The notes: generated by a model from the letters alone, not told the origin. Counted from the first letter of the stretch, positions 14,601 through 50,000 are shown. The stretch is 64,000 nt of DNA from Eudromia elegans (GCA_003342815.1 PTEX01000011.1:7339694-7403693); one strand, 5' to 3'. Numbers and translations: made by a program.

Positions 14601-15999
14601 GCACATCATCCCTGAAGGTGCTGCAGTATAGTGACCAGATGACTAAGGAAGCACAGTAAAACACAAGTAAAATGAAGTTCTTCAAAACTATGCATATACC
14701 AGCTGATGCTTTCTGGTTTTGACTTGCTAAATGTTTTTAGTAGTACTAGAGATCAAAAAACATACCGTTCGTTTATGGCATGGCCCACAGTAACCAAAAC
14801 TCAAGAGAGTCTGAAAATACTACAACCTACTTATAAACTCCCATTAGCAAGTTTCATGTTTTTAATAAATAAAATCCCATAGAAACAAAAATGTATTTAC
14901 AATTAGATCAAAATTATGAGTATAATTCACAAGAGAAAACATTACTTTTTGAGAAAATGTTTTCATATCCTCATAACGGTCATTTGTTCTAAATTAGTAC
15001 ATAGCAATTGTCCATTAAATGAACATTTTTCCCTCAAGACCTGTTCTTGTAGAAAAGTATTTTAGGCAAAGCTTGCTAACCATGATGTAACTGTTTAGAA
15101 TGAGAACATTTCTGTGATTAGTAATGAACATAAAAATTAATATTTTCCATGGCTTGAGGAAAACCTGATGAATATCTATGAAAATGTAAGAGAAGCCAGG
15201 ATGCAGGGAGAGCAATATATTTTATTAGAGCAGCTGATACAGTTGAAATTAAAAGTTTAGGCTTTTGAGCAGTCAGTCTATTCATCATGATAAAAAATAT
15301 CACCTGTTTGTGCAAATCTTTTTTCCCTCATCTCTTTAGACCATTTTGACTATCATTACACTACCACTCTTAAAATACACGTTTTGTATGACCAGATCAG
15401 ACTGAGCTACTTGGGCAGTACCACTGCCAAAATGCTACTTTTAAAAATATTCCCACTTGTAATAAAATAAAATTGAGCTATTTAAGTTAATGGGTTTCTT
15501 GGTCACACAGAGGATTTTCCTGTAACAAAGTCGTGACCTTAATTTCATTGTCAATGCATCTGTCCCAGTACCCTGTTGAAATAATGTTTAATTTTGCTTA
15601 CATAAGAATATGCTCTAAAATTTTCACTGTAGAGAATTTCTCCTTATTTAAAAATGAGTTTGAAGTCTCATTTTTAGTGAAGCCAATTAGAAATTAGATT
15701 ATATACAAAATACAGTCTGAGATTAATAATTTACACTGTGTGTTACTGTTATAGGAATTTGGTGTTGGAACTAAGGTCTATCTCAGTACCAGATAATCTT
15801 TGCTATATCCTTCTACAGGAGGAGATGAATTCTGCAATTAAATAGAGGTTCTTCTACTAAGCAATAGATGGCAAAATTTCAAATGGCGAGTGTCCAGTGG
15901 AAAATAACTTAAATAAAAGAAGATATTCTCTTTAGAATTGTAATGACCACAAATCAGCAATCATGTAATTCCTGTCAGTATCTGGTGCTCAGCTAGCAC

Positions 16000-16059
16000 A
16001 ATGTACCTGTCTGTGTAGGAACAGACAGGAATGTACCTGAAATGTGTAGGAAACATGCT
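16000..16059 (+). repeat. 30-bp imperfect tandem repeat with hairpin
   Basis: Two adjacent 30-base units both begin AATGTACCTG and share TGTGTAGGAA. The first unit folds as CCTGTCTGT (16006-16014), loop GTAGGA, ACAGACAGG (16021-16029) with perfect 9-bp arms. Confidence 0.65.
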
Positions 16060-17184
16060 AGCTTGATCATTAGCACGCAATATTGCATTTGTTTTATGGC
16101 AATCATTTCAAAGTTACCTGAAATATCTCATTGAAAACTTAAGGAAGGTCAAAGCTGCTCATTTTAGTCTCAAACTGACTTCACCTCAGTGCAATTTCAT
16201 CTGTGGGTTTTAACTTGGAGACTGAATTATCCAGCTCTCCGAACACTTCCTCGTTTCCTGGACATAACAGTTACCAGTGACTGTAGGCCCAAAGCTTATT
16301 TGAAGGAAGTAGCAGGAAAAGTTTTCAGGCATACAAGGCACGAGCAAAAGAATTTATTTTTATATTTGCTTCTGCCAGCCTCACTACTGCATCATTTTCA
16401 CCATCTTGGGTTCTCTGAGGTCCACATCAGGACTTAGGCTATTTTATGCTTACTGAAAATCCAGGCTATTCACATGTACACTTACATCCCCTTTTGGTCC
16501 ACTTACGTACTACCACTGAACCTACCTCACTAAGTTTAAAGCACGCTTTTGCTACATAAATAAAATGCAGAGAAGTGAGGAAAGCAGTGATACTCAACCG
16601 GGGACCACTCCTTACTTCAACATATAGGTTAAAACTATGGGCTTTTCTTCTGTCAGTGCCGATCACACCTGCTTGGCTTTCCCAAGGATCACACACACTG
16701 AGAGCCATGCAGGTGATTCAGATGGGAGTCTAAAGGAATCTCACATCAGTCCTGAGACTACCAAAAAAAAACATGTGCAAGTGCAAGTGAATTTACCTTC
16801 CACTCTTCTACTCACCCTCCTAGCGGAAATCTTAGATAACATTATAGGGCAACATATATAAATTAACTTGACAATCTTAACAGCAATGAACATGTCCAAG
16901 CATTCTTGTTCCCAGGGATAAACAATGATAGTTCAGGTCAAGCTAACAGAGCAGGTACTCCTATACTCCTATAGTTATCTGTTTTTCAAGAGTAAATTTA
17001 AACATAGCTTTTATTCAAGAGTGTTCACTTTGTTTAGGAGATGTCATGGATGTTGTTCCAGTTCTTCATGACATATTTGGCTGGTGGGATTGTCAGTGAT
17101 AGTTCATCAAATAATTTGAAAAGGTCTCAGGCTAATTAGGTAGTCTGAACCTATCTAAGTACCAACTTAGCAGGGTGCTCAAAC

Positions 17185-17290
17185 ACTGCCGTAGGCCTGG
17201 CTGCTAGGGCACCTGCGTTGCAGGCTGTGGGGACAGCCCCTTTGTGCAGGCCGCCCCGCTGCTGCCTCAGACTTACAGGAGTGCAACGAT
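17185..17290. other. Short GC-rich patch beyond PPARG 3' end
   Basis: GC-rich stretch with a few CpG (CTGCGTTGC, GGCCGCCCCGC) and a GGCTGT/ACAGCC small inverted repeat, 400-500 bases past the likely mRNA end. Distinct from flanking AT-rich DNA; role unknown. Confidence 0.4.
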
Positions 17291-17603
17291 TGAAAACACT
17301 CTGTGTCCTGACAGTGATAAGCAGGGTGCTTTCCTGACTTCATTAATTTGTGAAATGCAGTCTAGATCTTGGGTTTGTCTACAAAGGATGGACCTAATTC
17401 TCACACTTACCTCTTTACAGAGCTCTGCTAATGCAAAATTATCTTATGGTAGGCTTATCATCTAATTGATGCCATTTAGACCTCATAGGAAGTTGCACTA
17501 ATTGATGATTCAATTTTATTCTTACTTGGCTGCTGCCTTAGGGGACACAGAATGAAACATAATGCTTAAAGTGTTTCCCTAGAAATGTTTATAGAAAAAG
17601 GTT

Positions 17604-17609
17604 TTTATT
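17604..17609 (-). terminator. PPARG: Possible distal polyadenylation signal AATAAA
   Basis: Canonical AATAAA on the minus strand, about 320 bases after the PPARG stop and about 135 bases beyond the ATTAAA. It could give a longer 3' UTR isoform. A single hexamer in AT-rich DNA is weak evidence. Confidence 0.35.
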
Positions 17610-17719
17610 TTAAGTTGAAAATTTAACTGTATGCTTAACCAACTTCAGTGAAGCTTCAATCATACTGAACAAGCAATTTTAAGAAGAGAGTTAAAAAATT
17701 AATTCTGAAAATACTGCAA

Positions 17720-17930
17720 ACAATTTCATGATATAGATATTTTTAATATTAAAAGTAAATTGTAAGTGTCTTTATAAACAATATGCATAAAATAGATCTA
17801 CTATACTAAGCTCTCTGTTTTTTAAATGCTGTTTCACAGTAATTTCTTAGGTATGCAATGTTTTCCCTCAAAGAAATAGTGCAATCTGAAGAACATACAT
17901 TATGTCAGCGGATTAAAACTACTCTGGTCA
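17720..17930 (-). other. PPARG: PPARG proximal 3' UTR
   Basis: About 210 bases after the stop read, on the minus strand, like the mammalian PPARG 3' UTR as I remember it. Shared blocks include TTGCACTATT, GAGGGAAAA, CCTAAGAAATT, ACTGTGAAA, the run TCTATTTTATGCATATTG, then TTTATAAAGACAC and TTTACTTTTAATATTAAAAAT. This both confirms orthology and places the mRNA end near 17720. The exact cleavage site cannot be read from sequence alone. Confidence 0.75.
17742..17747 (-). terminator. PPARG: Likely PPARG polyadenylation signal ATTAAA
   Basis: ATTAAA on the minus strand, about 185 bases past the stop, inside the conserved 3' UTR block. It matches the position of the signal I recall for the human transcript. 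A variant hexamer, so a distal signal may also be used. Confidence 0.6.
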
Positions 17931-40468
<22,538 letters not shown>

Positions 40469-41008
40469 GGTAATCCCTGAAAACAGAAAAAGAAACATAG
40501 ACATTTGAAAAGAAACTAGTTTTTACTGTGATGAGTTCAAGCCTGAGCTGAGGCCTTGAAGACTTGAGATGCAAACTCACCATCAGGTATAAGTTTTAAG
40601 AAGTCTATCTATCATTCGGTCTGAGTTTCCCACCATAAAGTATATCAGTGCTTTAGGTTGTGTAGTAAAAACACATGATTAATATTAACCAGTTAACCCA
40701 ATTTTGATGTGCTCCCTAAGAAGGCTCTGAAATTATGTGTAATAAATGAGTTTTGCTGGCATGTTGAGCTCAGGTTGTGCTCAGGGATGCTACAGCTGAG
40801 GTGAGCTGGGTTGATCTGTGCTTCAAAAGGAGCAGAGAAATAATTCCTGGGTTGACAGAGCGATGGGCAGTTCTAACTGTAGGTAGGGAATAATTGACAA
40901 AAACTTATATGGGAAAAATAATGTTCTAAATAATTGTGAATGGATAGATGAAACAATTCCAGTTTTCTTTTTAAAGAAGATTCCAATTTTTGTGCTACCA
41001 TAAGGACA

Positions 41009-41070
41009 GGAAATTAAAAAAAAAAAAAAAAAAAGAGAGAGAGAGAAAAGAAAAGAAAAAAAGAAAAAAG
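41009..41070 (+). repeat. Poly(A) followed by (GA)n/A-rich low-complexity tract
   Basis: About 20 A, then GAGAGAGAGAGA, then AAAAG units. Purine-only strand over about 60 bases; simple sequence. Confidence 0.85.
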
Positions 41071-41739
41071 CAATGATATTGAAGTACAACTGGAAACATC
41101 TCTCACAGATTTTTTGCTCAGATGGATTACACTTTTTCATTTGGACATGTTTCAACTGTGAAAAGTTTGGGTTGCTTTATAACTTAAGCCTATCTTTAAT
41201 TTTCCATAATATATGAGAAGGATATTTTAATCTAAAAATAGAGTTCCTATTACAAACTAAAATAGCTTGGTCACTTAGGCTGTTCAATTTGGAATTGAGA
41301 CCAAATTAAGTATGTAGCCTTTACACTTTAGATAAGACTTCTTTAAACTTGATTTACTTTGAACTAATCAAAACTACTACACATGCTACCAAAATTGTTG
41401 TAGCAAAATGAACCTAATGGAACGCTGTTCAATTTTGAGATCGTTCTGTGGTTTGATCAGATTACGGGTATGCACGATAATGACCATCCTCCCTGATAAA
41501 CTGTGCTAATGTGCTAAGCTACTAATAGATAGAAATACTTCTGTTAATCTTTCCCCGGAAAGCTACCCTCATTCCTTCCTGTTTTAAAGCTTACAGCAAA
41601 ACCTTTTAGTTTTCTTACCTGAAACACTGACAACAGTGAGTATAGGATATGTTTCTTATTCCTGTATTTCAGGTAGAAATAGAAGTGTTGTGGAAAATAA
41701 CTGACAGAAAAGCTGAACACTACTGCAATGGGAAGGAAA

Positions 41740-41960
41740 GTGCTGCTACCGCGCGACCTGCTCATTGGCACTAGCCTTGCCCAGCAGCCCCAGGCCATGT
41801 GCTGCCGTTGCTTCTCCTGCATGCCAGAGAAAGCGGAGCCCTGCCAAGTCAACACTGCTCTAGAGGGAACTGTTGGGTAAGTTGGCCTGATGGCAGCCAG
41901 CCATCCCAGAGCCTCTGTCTGCCTTCCCCGAGCTTTCAGCCTTTGGGTGGGATGCAAAGA
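41740..41960. promoter_or_regulatory. GC-rich, CpG-bearing block upstream of PPARG exon 1
   Basis: About 220 bases rich in C/G within AT-rich DNA, including CCGCGCGACC at about 41749 and CCCCGAGC near 41925. It is 1.3-1.5 kb upstream of the exon 1 acceptor. It may be an alternative promoter, an untranslated exon or an old repeat. A 163-codon minus-strand open frame crosses it but resembles nothing I know. Confidence 0.3.
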
Positions 41961-42728
41961 TTTGTACGTTTGCATGTACTTAATGAAAGTAAGACCTCCC
42001 CAAAGGTAAAAAGAATTGGTTTTCAAATTCCACAACTGAAAATTGTCTGGTGGAAGTACATTGTAGATCTACATTACATCGGGATGGCTGCCTCAAAGCT
42101 ATCATCAAAAACAGACTGATAAATTAAGGGTGCTTATAAGCATAGTCCCATGTGTAGCCAGAGTTTATTCTGTGGAATCCATAGGACTCCATGTGTCCCG
42201 GTGTACCCATCAGGTTACTAAGTTACTATGCCATCAAGAAACCACTAGAGATGACTATGCCATCAGAAGGCAGGTTGCAGGCAAGACTGATACTGACAGC
42301 ACTTGTATAGAGTCCTGCAACAGCACTAGAGGAATAGCTGAAGAGACCTGAATAAATACAAGCTCAAGTTGCTCGCTGAAAAGAGATGCACTTAATCACT
42401 TGTTATTGAACTCAAGTTTAATGTTATACATAGGGCAGACATGTGCCCTAAATCACTCATAAAAGCTCAAGAATACATTCACATAATCCTGAGGCGTAAC
42501 CATGTCATATTATCAATTTTGAAAATTTCGGCTTGCAAACTGCTATGAACAGTAAGTTTATTTCACTTTATAATATCATAAATAACTGCAGTGCTTTGGA
42601 GAATTTGATTATGGTTCATATTTAATTCTGTGAAACTTCTACATCATTGTAACTCACTCTATGTGTTAAATTCACCACATACAGACATACTTTAACTCAG
42701 AAACACACAGATAAGTGCATAAATAAAA

Positions 42729-43014
42729 GGGTCAAACTAGGCTCAAACTCTCAGACTTTAATTTATTCTTTTAAAACAATATAAACCCAGAACTTTGAAG
42801 TTCAAGCTAGTTGTACTGTGACAATGAAAATGCTTTGACATCATTATCTAAGGAGGCTTTGACAAAACAAGCTAGATGTAACAACAGTGAAAATAGACAG
42901 AAAATTCCTGCAAGGGCATTACCATACCCTCTTAGATTTTGAAGTCTGAGAGTTTGAGCCTAGTTTGACCCCTTCAAAGTTCTGGGTTTATATTGTTTTA
43001 AAAGAATAAATTAA
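42729..43014 (+). repeat. Permuted perfect inverted repeat (A-B ... A'-B')
   Basis: Block A (42729-42758, 30 bp, starts GGGTCAAACTAGGC) is the exact reverse complement of A' (42942-42971). Block B (42758-42800, 43 bp, ends AGAACTTTGAAG) is the exact reverse complement of B' (42972-43014). A and B abut (sharing one base) and A' and B' abut, but a simple inverted copy of A-B would read B'-A'. The two halves are thus swapped. The 141 bases between the copies are unique sequence. No mismatch in 73 paired bases implies a recent origin or an artifact. It does not resemble CR1. Confidence 0.92.
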
Positions 43015-43502
43015 TTTAAAATAATAATAATAAATGTTTTCTGTGATTTTAACAACCTTAATTTGAGGGACTGTGTTACACCTAGGCCGTTTTTCCCCCA
43101 ACTTTGTGTTGTGTATGTTTGCCCTACAGATACTTGTGTGTGCTAGGAAGACAGGAAACAAAAACATGAAGACTATACCAAAGTGAAGAACAATTTATAC
43201 ACCGAGAAGCTTGGAAGGGATTTGTGGGTGCATCCATCAGATACAACAGGCCTCATAGTAATTCCACTTTATGCTACTCATATTTCTATTCTAAGGCAGT
43301 AAAAGCCTGAATCAGCAACCATTTACAATTCCTTACACAAGAGCCTATAAAGTGCAGCCCTTCCATAGGTCAACATTGTATGACCTGCACTATCAGGTNT
43401 TCAGACAACTAAGAATGTTTTGTGTTAAATCAGGCCACTACAAAAAAGATTTCTTTTAGTTTTTAAAATTTCATTATGTTGTTAATTGTATAAGGTATCC
43501 AT

Positions 43503-43612
43503 ACAGATATCTAGCAATTGTGTATATGCAATTATGCATATACAATTCACAGTATGTGCATATACAGTATATATAAATGTTACATGCACACACATACCTT
43601 TTATATATATAG
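43503..43612 (+). repeat. TA/CA/TGCATA-rich simple sequence
   Basis: Alternating tract with TGTATATGCAATTATGCATA, GTGCATATACAG, ACACACA and TTTTATATATATAG segments. Degenerate microsatellite. Confidence 0.6.
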
Positions 43613-45009
43613 CTCTGTAATAAAATATAAGGGCCTGGTACAGTGAAATGCCATAAATGGACAGGAATATCTTAAAACAAGGTTCAGTGTTCATTTCTTC
43701 ATTGTTTTCCATCCATTGCATACAGTTACATGTGCCATGTGGCTGTACTATTAGTCAAAATTGCCTTTAACTTTCACATAATCTGGTAAGAACCTGGAAG
43801 GGCTCATGAACACAAAACATTTAATCTAACCACAGCTAAAAAAAAAAAAAGCTCTCAAACATGGTTAAGGAAAATATATCACTTCTGAGCAATGTAACAT
43901 ATAGGCAAATTCCACAAGAGAGGACAGGAAAATGCAGGTGTATTTTGTGTGTGCTTGTGTAGAGAGAATATGTGCTTTCTACCTAGTCTTGTAGAAAAGC
44001 CTCAGTGCTATATATAATAAAGCAAATTCAGTGTTTTTCCCAACAAGGACTATATTTCTACAGCAAAGTCTGAACAAAGAGCCAGCAAGGGATTATTTTC
44101 TTACTGTATTTTGTGACTGTGAAAAGGCTAAGAAACTACACCCTCTCTCATCATGCACATATCTTATTTCTGACTCACTTGTTGAAAAAAATGCAATGTG
44201 ACTTGGTATATCAATCAATAGCTATGTATTAGATACATCAGTAAATTCCAAGTTGCTAAATTAGCATGCTGACTTTGTTACATCATTGAAAATATGTACA
44301 AACTATTAATATGTTTAATAGTCAACTTAAAAAAAATCTGATTTGCATATAATGATCTTTACACAGAGAGGGAAAAAGACAAAATAAAGGGGAAAGATGA
44401 ATATCACCTTTTCCCTCTCCATTGAGAGGAGGAAAAAACCCACCTTTAACTGCAGTTGTCTCCTGGCTCTTTCTAAAAAAAAAAAAAAAAATTATATATC
44501 TAGAATGTAAATTCAATCAGCAGTCTACTCCAGAGTTCTTTCAGAAAATTCCTATTTGCCCATATGAGATCCTGGCAATAAAAGCATAACTTAAGTAGAC
44601 TAATTAAAAGTTCATATGCAACAATCCTCAGCCAGGAAAAGGCTACATAGAACATTAGCAGAGATCTCATTGACGAAATGTCAAATGAATATGCTTTCAC
44701 ATTAAATCACAGAAAAGACAAAATAGGGAATGTGTTTTAAAAATTATGATATNTAGTTTTTATAAGAATTCTTCTATCAGTCATTTAATCCTGTAAACAG
44801 CTGCTAAGTCTAAGTATTATTTACAAGGAAGTAAAAGGGAGATGAACTCATCTGATCTTTGCCTGTTTTAGCTAAAAGCTACTGAGACAGCTTGCAGCGA
44901 ATTAGGTACTGATGGGAAGAACTATCACATCATTAAGATATTTCATTCAGTAGAAGGTACACATGGAATTGATGTCAAATTCCTTTCAGTGCACACACAC
45001 ACGCACAGA

Positions 45010-45027
45010 CATATATATATATATATA
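45010..45027 (+). repeat. (AT)n microsatellite
   Basis: Run of alternating A and T of about 18 bases, preceded by a CA-rich stretch (CACACACACACGCACAGAC). Confidence 0.8.
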
Positions 45028-46944
45028 AGGGAAGTGAATAAAACATAACATGAGAGATTAACAAGGTATGAAAAACATCTTGGATCACAAGCTGCTCTTT
45101 GCCATAAACACTACTTGCACTCAGTTAACTTGACAGGCCTGTTGTACTGCATTCTAGACATGCTCTTTCCAGACAAAAATACCAAAATGTGACCTAGTGG
45201 TATTTAATGAAGCAACCAGAAAATCACAGCCTAGTAAAGAGTTACAGTCAGAAAGAAAAAAACAAGAATTTAAAGCCTCTTGATTTTGAAAATAATTAAA
45301 AGACAAAAGTATATTATATATCACTGCATGAACAAATACGAATATGCACATTTATACACATTATGCAAATTTTTTTTTTAAAATTAAAATATATTTCATG
45401 GAACAATTTGAATTTAATTTCATGTAGGAACATGGGATATATTTTGTCAGGTAAACATAATATACAAACACTCAAAAAATCAATGGGTATAGTGTTAACT
45501 AATTCAAATTAAAACAGGCTCAGACAATCTCTGAAATATGCCAGGTATAAATTGGTTAAAGTCATACAATCATTCCTAGCTTTCAAGAAAAAAGTAGATG
45601 GTGGAAAGTCACCTAAGTATCCTTAATTTCTTAATCTGCAAAAGAAGAGCAATTAAATGCTATGTATATGCTCTGCTAGAATGTGTCCACCTCAGAGGAT
45701 GACACCATTATCTCATGAATTAAAAAGCGTCATTAACCTTTTAGAAGTGAATGCTACAAATGATCGTAACAGGAGAAGGAACAGTCTTCTGGTAAAGCCT
45801 TCACATCCACCTTTCAGGAACCCACATCTTTCACTGCTTCTGACACAGAACTACTTGACTCAAGCCAGCATTTTCATCAGTGCTTTTTCATTTTCAGATC
45901 TTTCAATGTTGAGGATAGGGGCTGATACTGTGGGATGCTGAGTTCAGAAAATAATTAACTGAACTTGCAGGGAAGTGTAAGTGTTCATCAGTTCTAGTAA
46001 GACTGAGAAAAAGAGGTAGGACTTAGTGCCATTCAGTGTCCCCTGGTTGTTTAGGAAAAAATGGTAATGTGTTTAATTCATCCACCTTTTCCTGAAAGAT
46101 CCCCAGATGAGCTACGATCGAGTTTTGTTTAAGTTCCCCACCTGCCCAGTGAAAGAATATTTTTTATTCCTTCTCTTGTTACTTAGATTATTTCAGAGAT
46201 AATATCACTGTTCAGATTTTAATATTCCAGATTATTCTTGAGCCCAATTGTCTTTAATGTTAGTTTGAACCTTTAGGAGCTACTTTCTTTAATCACCTAC
46301 TATATTTTTCATTGCTAATATCTGCCAATATAGCATCTAATGGGCAATTTTTTCACAAAATAAAGGTAATTTTGTTTAATGTATAGCAAAATAGAGATAT
46401 ATATTTTTTCCCATCTGGCAAACAATGACTCAAAGCTTAACTCTTGAGCATATTCTGTTTAATATATTAAAACAGCTACAGAAGGTCTCAAGATTCTTAA
46501 AAATAACAAGGCTTTCCATAANGTAGAAGCTGTACTACCTTGTGCTCTGTTGCTGCAGGGTCAGTAGAGGGAGCACAACATAACTAAAAAAACCTCTTTC
46601 CAAGAACTCCACTGACACCATCAGTGATGCCCTTAAACAAACAAACAAGCAAAAAAAATGTACACAAAAGAGAATTCAGTGCTGACAAAATCACAAAGGA
46701 TTTTTTTTTTGTCATACTCAGTTTCAAACTGCAGTATAAAAAAAAAGTAATGATGGAAACAATACTTTTAAAAAATCCCATTAGATTTTTGCTCTGTTAT
46801 GATTGGATTACAAAGATAAAAAGGGGGTTTTTGTGCCCTTTTTATCCATGCACATTGTCAAAACACTAGTACAAGTCAGGGCAGAAACTGAATAATTTTT
46901 GTTGATGTACTGCACCTTGAATCACAGTAGGTTATAGTGTGAAT

Positions 46945-47005
46945 ATAACACATTCACACACATATATGTGTGAATGCACATACATGTGCACATGCACACG
47001 CACAA
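46945..47005 (+). repeat. Degenerate CA/TG alternating tract
   Basis: Contains TTCACACACATATATGTGTG followed by AATGCACATACATGTGCACA and GCACACGCACAAC; near-palindromic alternating purine-pyrimidine sequence. Confidence 0.65.
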
Positions 47006-50000
47006 CATCCTCAATACATCAAGTCCTGCAGAAGTTAAAATAGTAATTGAAAGCAATCTTTTTGAAAGCCAATTATAAAGTTAAAGAGCTATGACTTTGG
47101 GAAAAAAAATCAAACAGCTTTAGTTAATTGATGGAATGAGCTTGGACAAATTTTTGGTAAATGAACATTTTTCTTTGACAACTCAGTATACCTTCAGCAT
47201 TCCTCCTCTGGCCCTGTGTACTGCAGCAGCAATGAAAATACTTCTACCAGCAGTTAGGACACCAAGTACAATTCTGCTTGTACCACTGCCTCAGTGCCTA
47301 CAGTCAAGTATAAATTTATGAAAAAAATGTTTACAAGGATAAAATTGAGCTTACTTCAGAACAAAAGAAATAGATTTGGGGAAGCTTTTCCAAATATCTA
47401 AACTACAGTTAGAAATTCTGAGAAAATAAATTACTAAGGTGTGCTTTTTTCTTATTTTACCTGTAAAAACAAAGAAACTGTCTACTGTGTTCTAGCAAAT
47501 ATTAAATTGAGATTGGTTCTGTGGTAACTAGTGATTTAGTGAAGAAAAAAGTTGAAAGAAGATCTGGTCCATCGCTTTCAACATCAGCCCAGACTACAAG
47601 CATAAGATCCAGACAACACAGGACCTTTTCTTGTGTGCTGCTGTCTCAGCTCCCAAGGCACTCAAACATGGCCCAGAACAGGATATGCCCCTTAGGAAAG
47701 ATAACTGACAATATCAAAAATTATGCAACAGAGAAGGCATACTGCTTTTGAAAGAATGGGAATAAACATTCCTTACAATAAAATCTAAATCTTGAATCTA
47801 GAAAACATAGTTTTGTTACATCTCTATGCAGTAAAGAGATATATCACCAGTGTGACAGGCTGCCTTCAGCAGCACATCAGGATTAATCATATGGTGAGAG
47901 AGTATGAGTTGATGAAAGTCTTTTCCATTGCCGCACTAACCTGCAGAATCAGCATAGGTTCTGAATCTCTGTTAGTAAAAAGAAAAGCAATAAGCTGTGC
48001 CTCAGGGAAATGTTAAAAGGTGTGACAAAAAAAATAGATACTCTCAGGAACAACTTGAACCACTGCCACCAGTTTCTATCACATCTCCGCAGTGCAAACC
48101 ACAGGGGAGAGCTGAGCACGGGATGGCTAAAGACTAGGCTAAGAAGCTGAAGGGCTGTACCATCCTAAAAGCAGTGGGTTGCAGGGAACATTGACACTAG
48201 AGACACCTCAGAAAGCCAAATATTATGTGAGGGTGATCAAACCATCCATTCTCTATACTACAATAAAACATCAGAAGAGACTCAAGAAATAATTACAGTC
48301 CAAGCACTTGAGAAAACCAAAAGCAAACAGTAGGATAGGTTTGCTATTCCTATAACTGAAACCTAACTACAATCTGTGATGACTAAAACCACAATTCATA
48401 ACATTGACTGTAATGTTTATTAGGTAGAAGCTATTAAAAGCAGAAAATATATCCTGTTCAGAGAAAAACAGATGATTTTTTTCTGCATAATTTTAAATAT
48501 ATTTTCTATTCTATGCCTGTAGAATTCACACAAAATGGCAAATGGCCTGGGTTCTCATTTGAAATAGCAGCATTCTATACCCTTCCAGCAGCATAAACTA
48601 TTGTAAAAGTAATGTAAATGAGAAACAAATTCAAAAATGCCACAGGATACAAATTCTACAATCTACTATGTTCATGTAGAGTTTGTTGCACTGTGACNTG
48701 AATATAAATTGGTGAAGCTTTAAGTTCTTTCAGTATGTAAAAGAATTATTTATTCCAAGGCTGCCTGGAGGTTTCTTAGAAGAAGTAGAAAATATGCGAC
48801 AAGGGAAGACAGCTGTGTAAAAAATACGGGTGCTTTTCATTCAAAAATTTCTTTAAAATACCTGATATTACTCAAAAAGTGATTGTTATTTCACTCTATT
48901 GAACAAAAACAAAAGTCCAAGAAGTGAGATATCATCTGCTTAATAAAAGATAAATCAGAAAAAAAGAAATTTGTAAAGGACAAAGTTCATATATCAGTAT
49001 TTACAATATCTCTATATACAATGCGTATACATATTACAATATATCTATAATGTATTAGTAGAGCTCAAAACTGGATCCTTTTGGTTTTGAGTGACTTAGT
49101 GAAGTTAGAAACAATGTCTCCAAGTTGCACTGGAGATACTGTAAAAGTATCTCATGCTATAAAATGTAGGCGTTACTCTCTATGAATCATTGTGAATTTT
49201 AAAAGGATACTGATAGTTTGGCAATGAATCACATTCAATTTTGTAATCAGAAAAAGCTGGCTTCTAAAGGGAGACCTTTGCCCCCTTTGGCAAAGCACAG
49301 CAAGTTAAAGCTGCCAAGGAATAGGCCTTCTCTTGTCATGTAAGTGGCCTAATAAGGCTGATATAAGTCATTGATTTTAAAATATACAAACATGCTGTGC
49401 TGAATATAGGATAACAGAGCTTTATCAACTAGCAAGACATAACACAATTCAACTGACGAGAGTATTAACTGTATGTGGCTCAAAGACTCAATGCTCGTTT
49501 CATAGCTGGTACTTATTTGAATTAGGTAGACTTCATATTAGTTGGGGCCTAATAAAAGTTTCTCTGATTACAGGAAATCAATTCAATATGAAAATTTCAT
49601 ATTTGTGTTGTTTAAATCCACCCTAGTTTTTTGTTTGTTTGTTCTAATTCTTTCTTTGCCATTGACTCAACAACACAAGCATGATCTGCTTCCAAATTCA
49701 CTGAAACTGGATTCTGGCTGTGTAAGCTGAACACACAGGTAAGGTAACAAATTACAGTAAGATGATAATATGATTAATTAGTTTCAAAATCAAATGTCAT
49801 ATAATAAAATAAACANAGGCTTTATCCTGATTTCATGTATGTTCATGGCAAACATATTTTTATTAACAGTAGCAAGATCACTGCCAGAGAATTGAAAACC
49901 CTTCTATTTCTCCAGGTTTGCAGTCGGGTTGGTAACATTCAATGCATAGTAAAGTATTTTCACATACAGAAGTTTCCTACACTGACTTGAATATACTTAA

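Larger units (their letters stand above)
1..17719. other. Intergenic region downstream of PPARG
   Basis: No gene can be supported across about 17.7 kb. Open frames are short, lack family motifs and occur on both strands at chance level, apart from the frame at 8289-8651. Contents: an (AAAC)n run near 4308-4323, scattered poly(A)/poly(T) runs (for example near 6526-6542 and 11552), a hairpin at 7657-7676, a 30-bp partial duplication at 16000-16059 and a GC-rich patch at 17185-17290. No CR1 copy recognised here. TSEN2 would be the expected next gene from vertebrate synteny, but none of its exons was found. Confidence 0.7.

Noticed and set aside
1..17719. TSEN2, MKRN2 or RAF1 exons expected from synteny
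   Set aside because: None of the remembered protein stretches of TSEN2 appears in any frame; the gene probably starts beyond the left edge.
41544..42035. 163-codon minus-strand open frame, longest uninterrupted frame in the window
   Set aside because: Composition changes sharply along it (GC-rich centre, AT-rich ends), no motif or family resemblance, and the frame is explained by few stop codons in the GC-rich block. Kept only as a composition observation.
42729..43014. Functional RNA pseudoknot
   Set aside because: Pairing order fits, but stems of 30 and 43 bp with no linker between A and B or A' and B' cannot both form fully; a rearrangement is the simpler reading.
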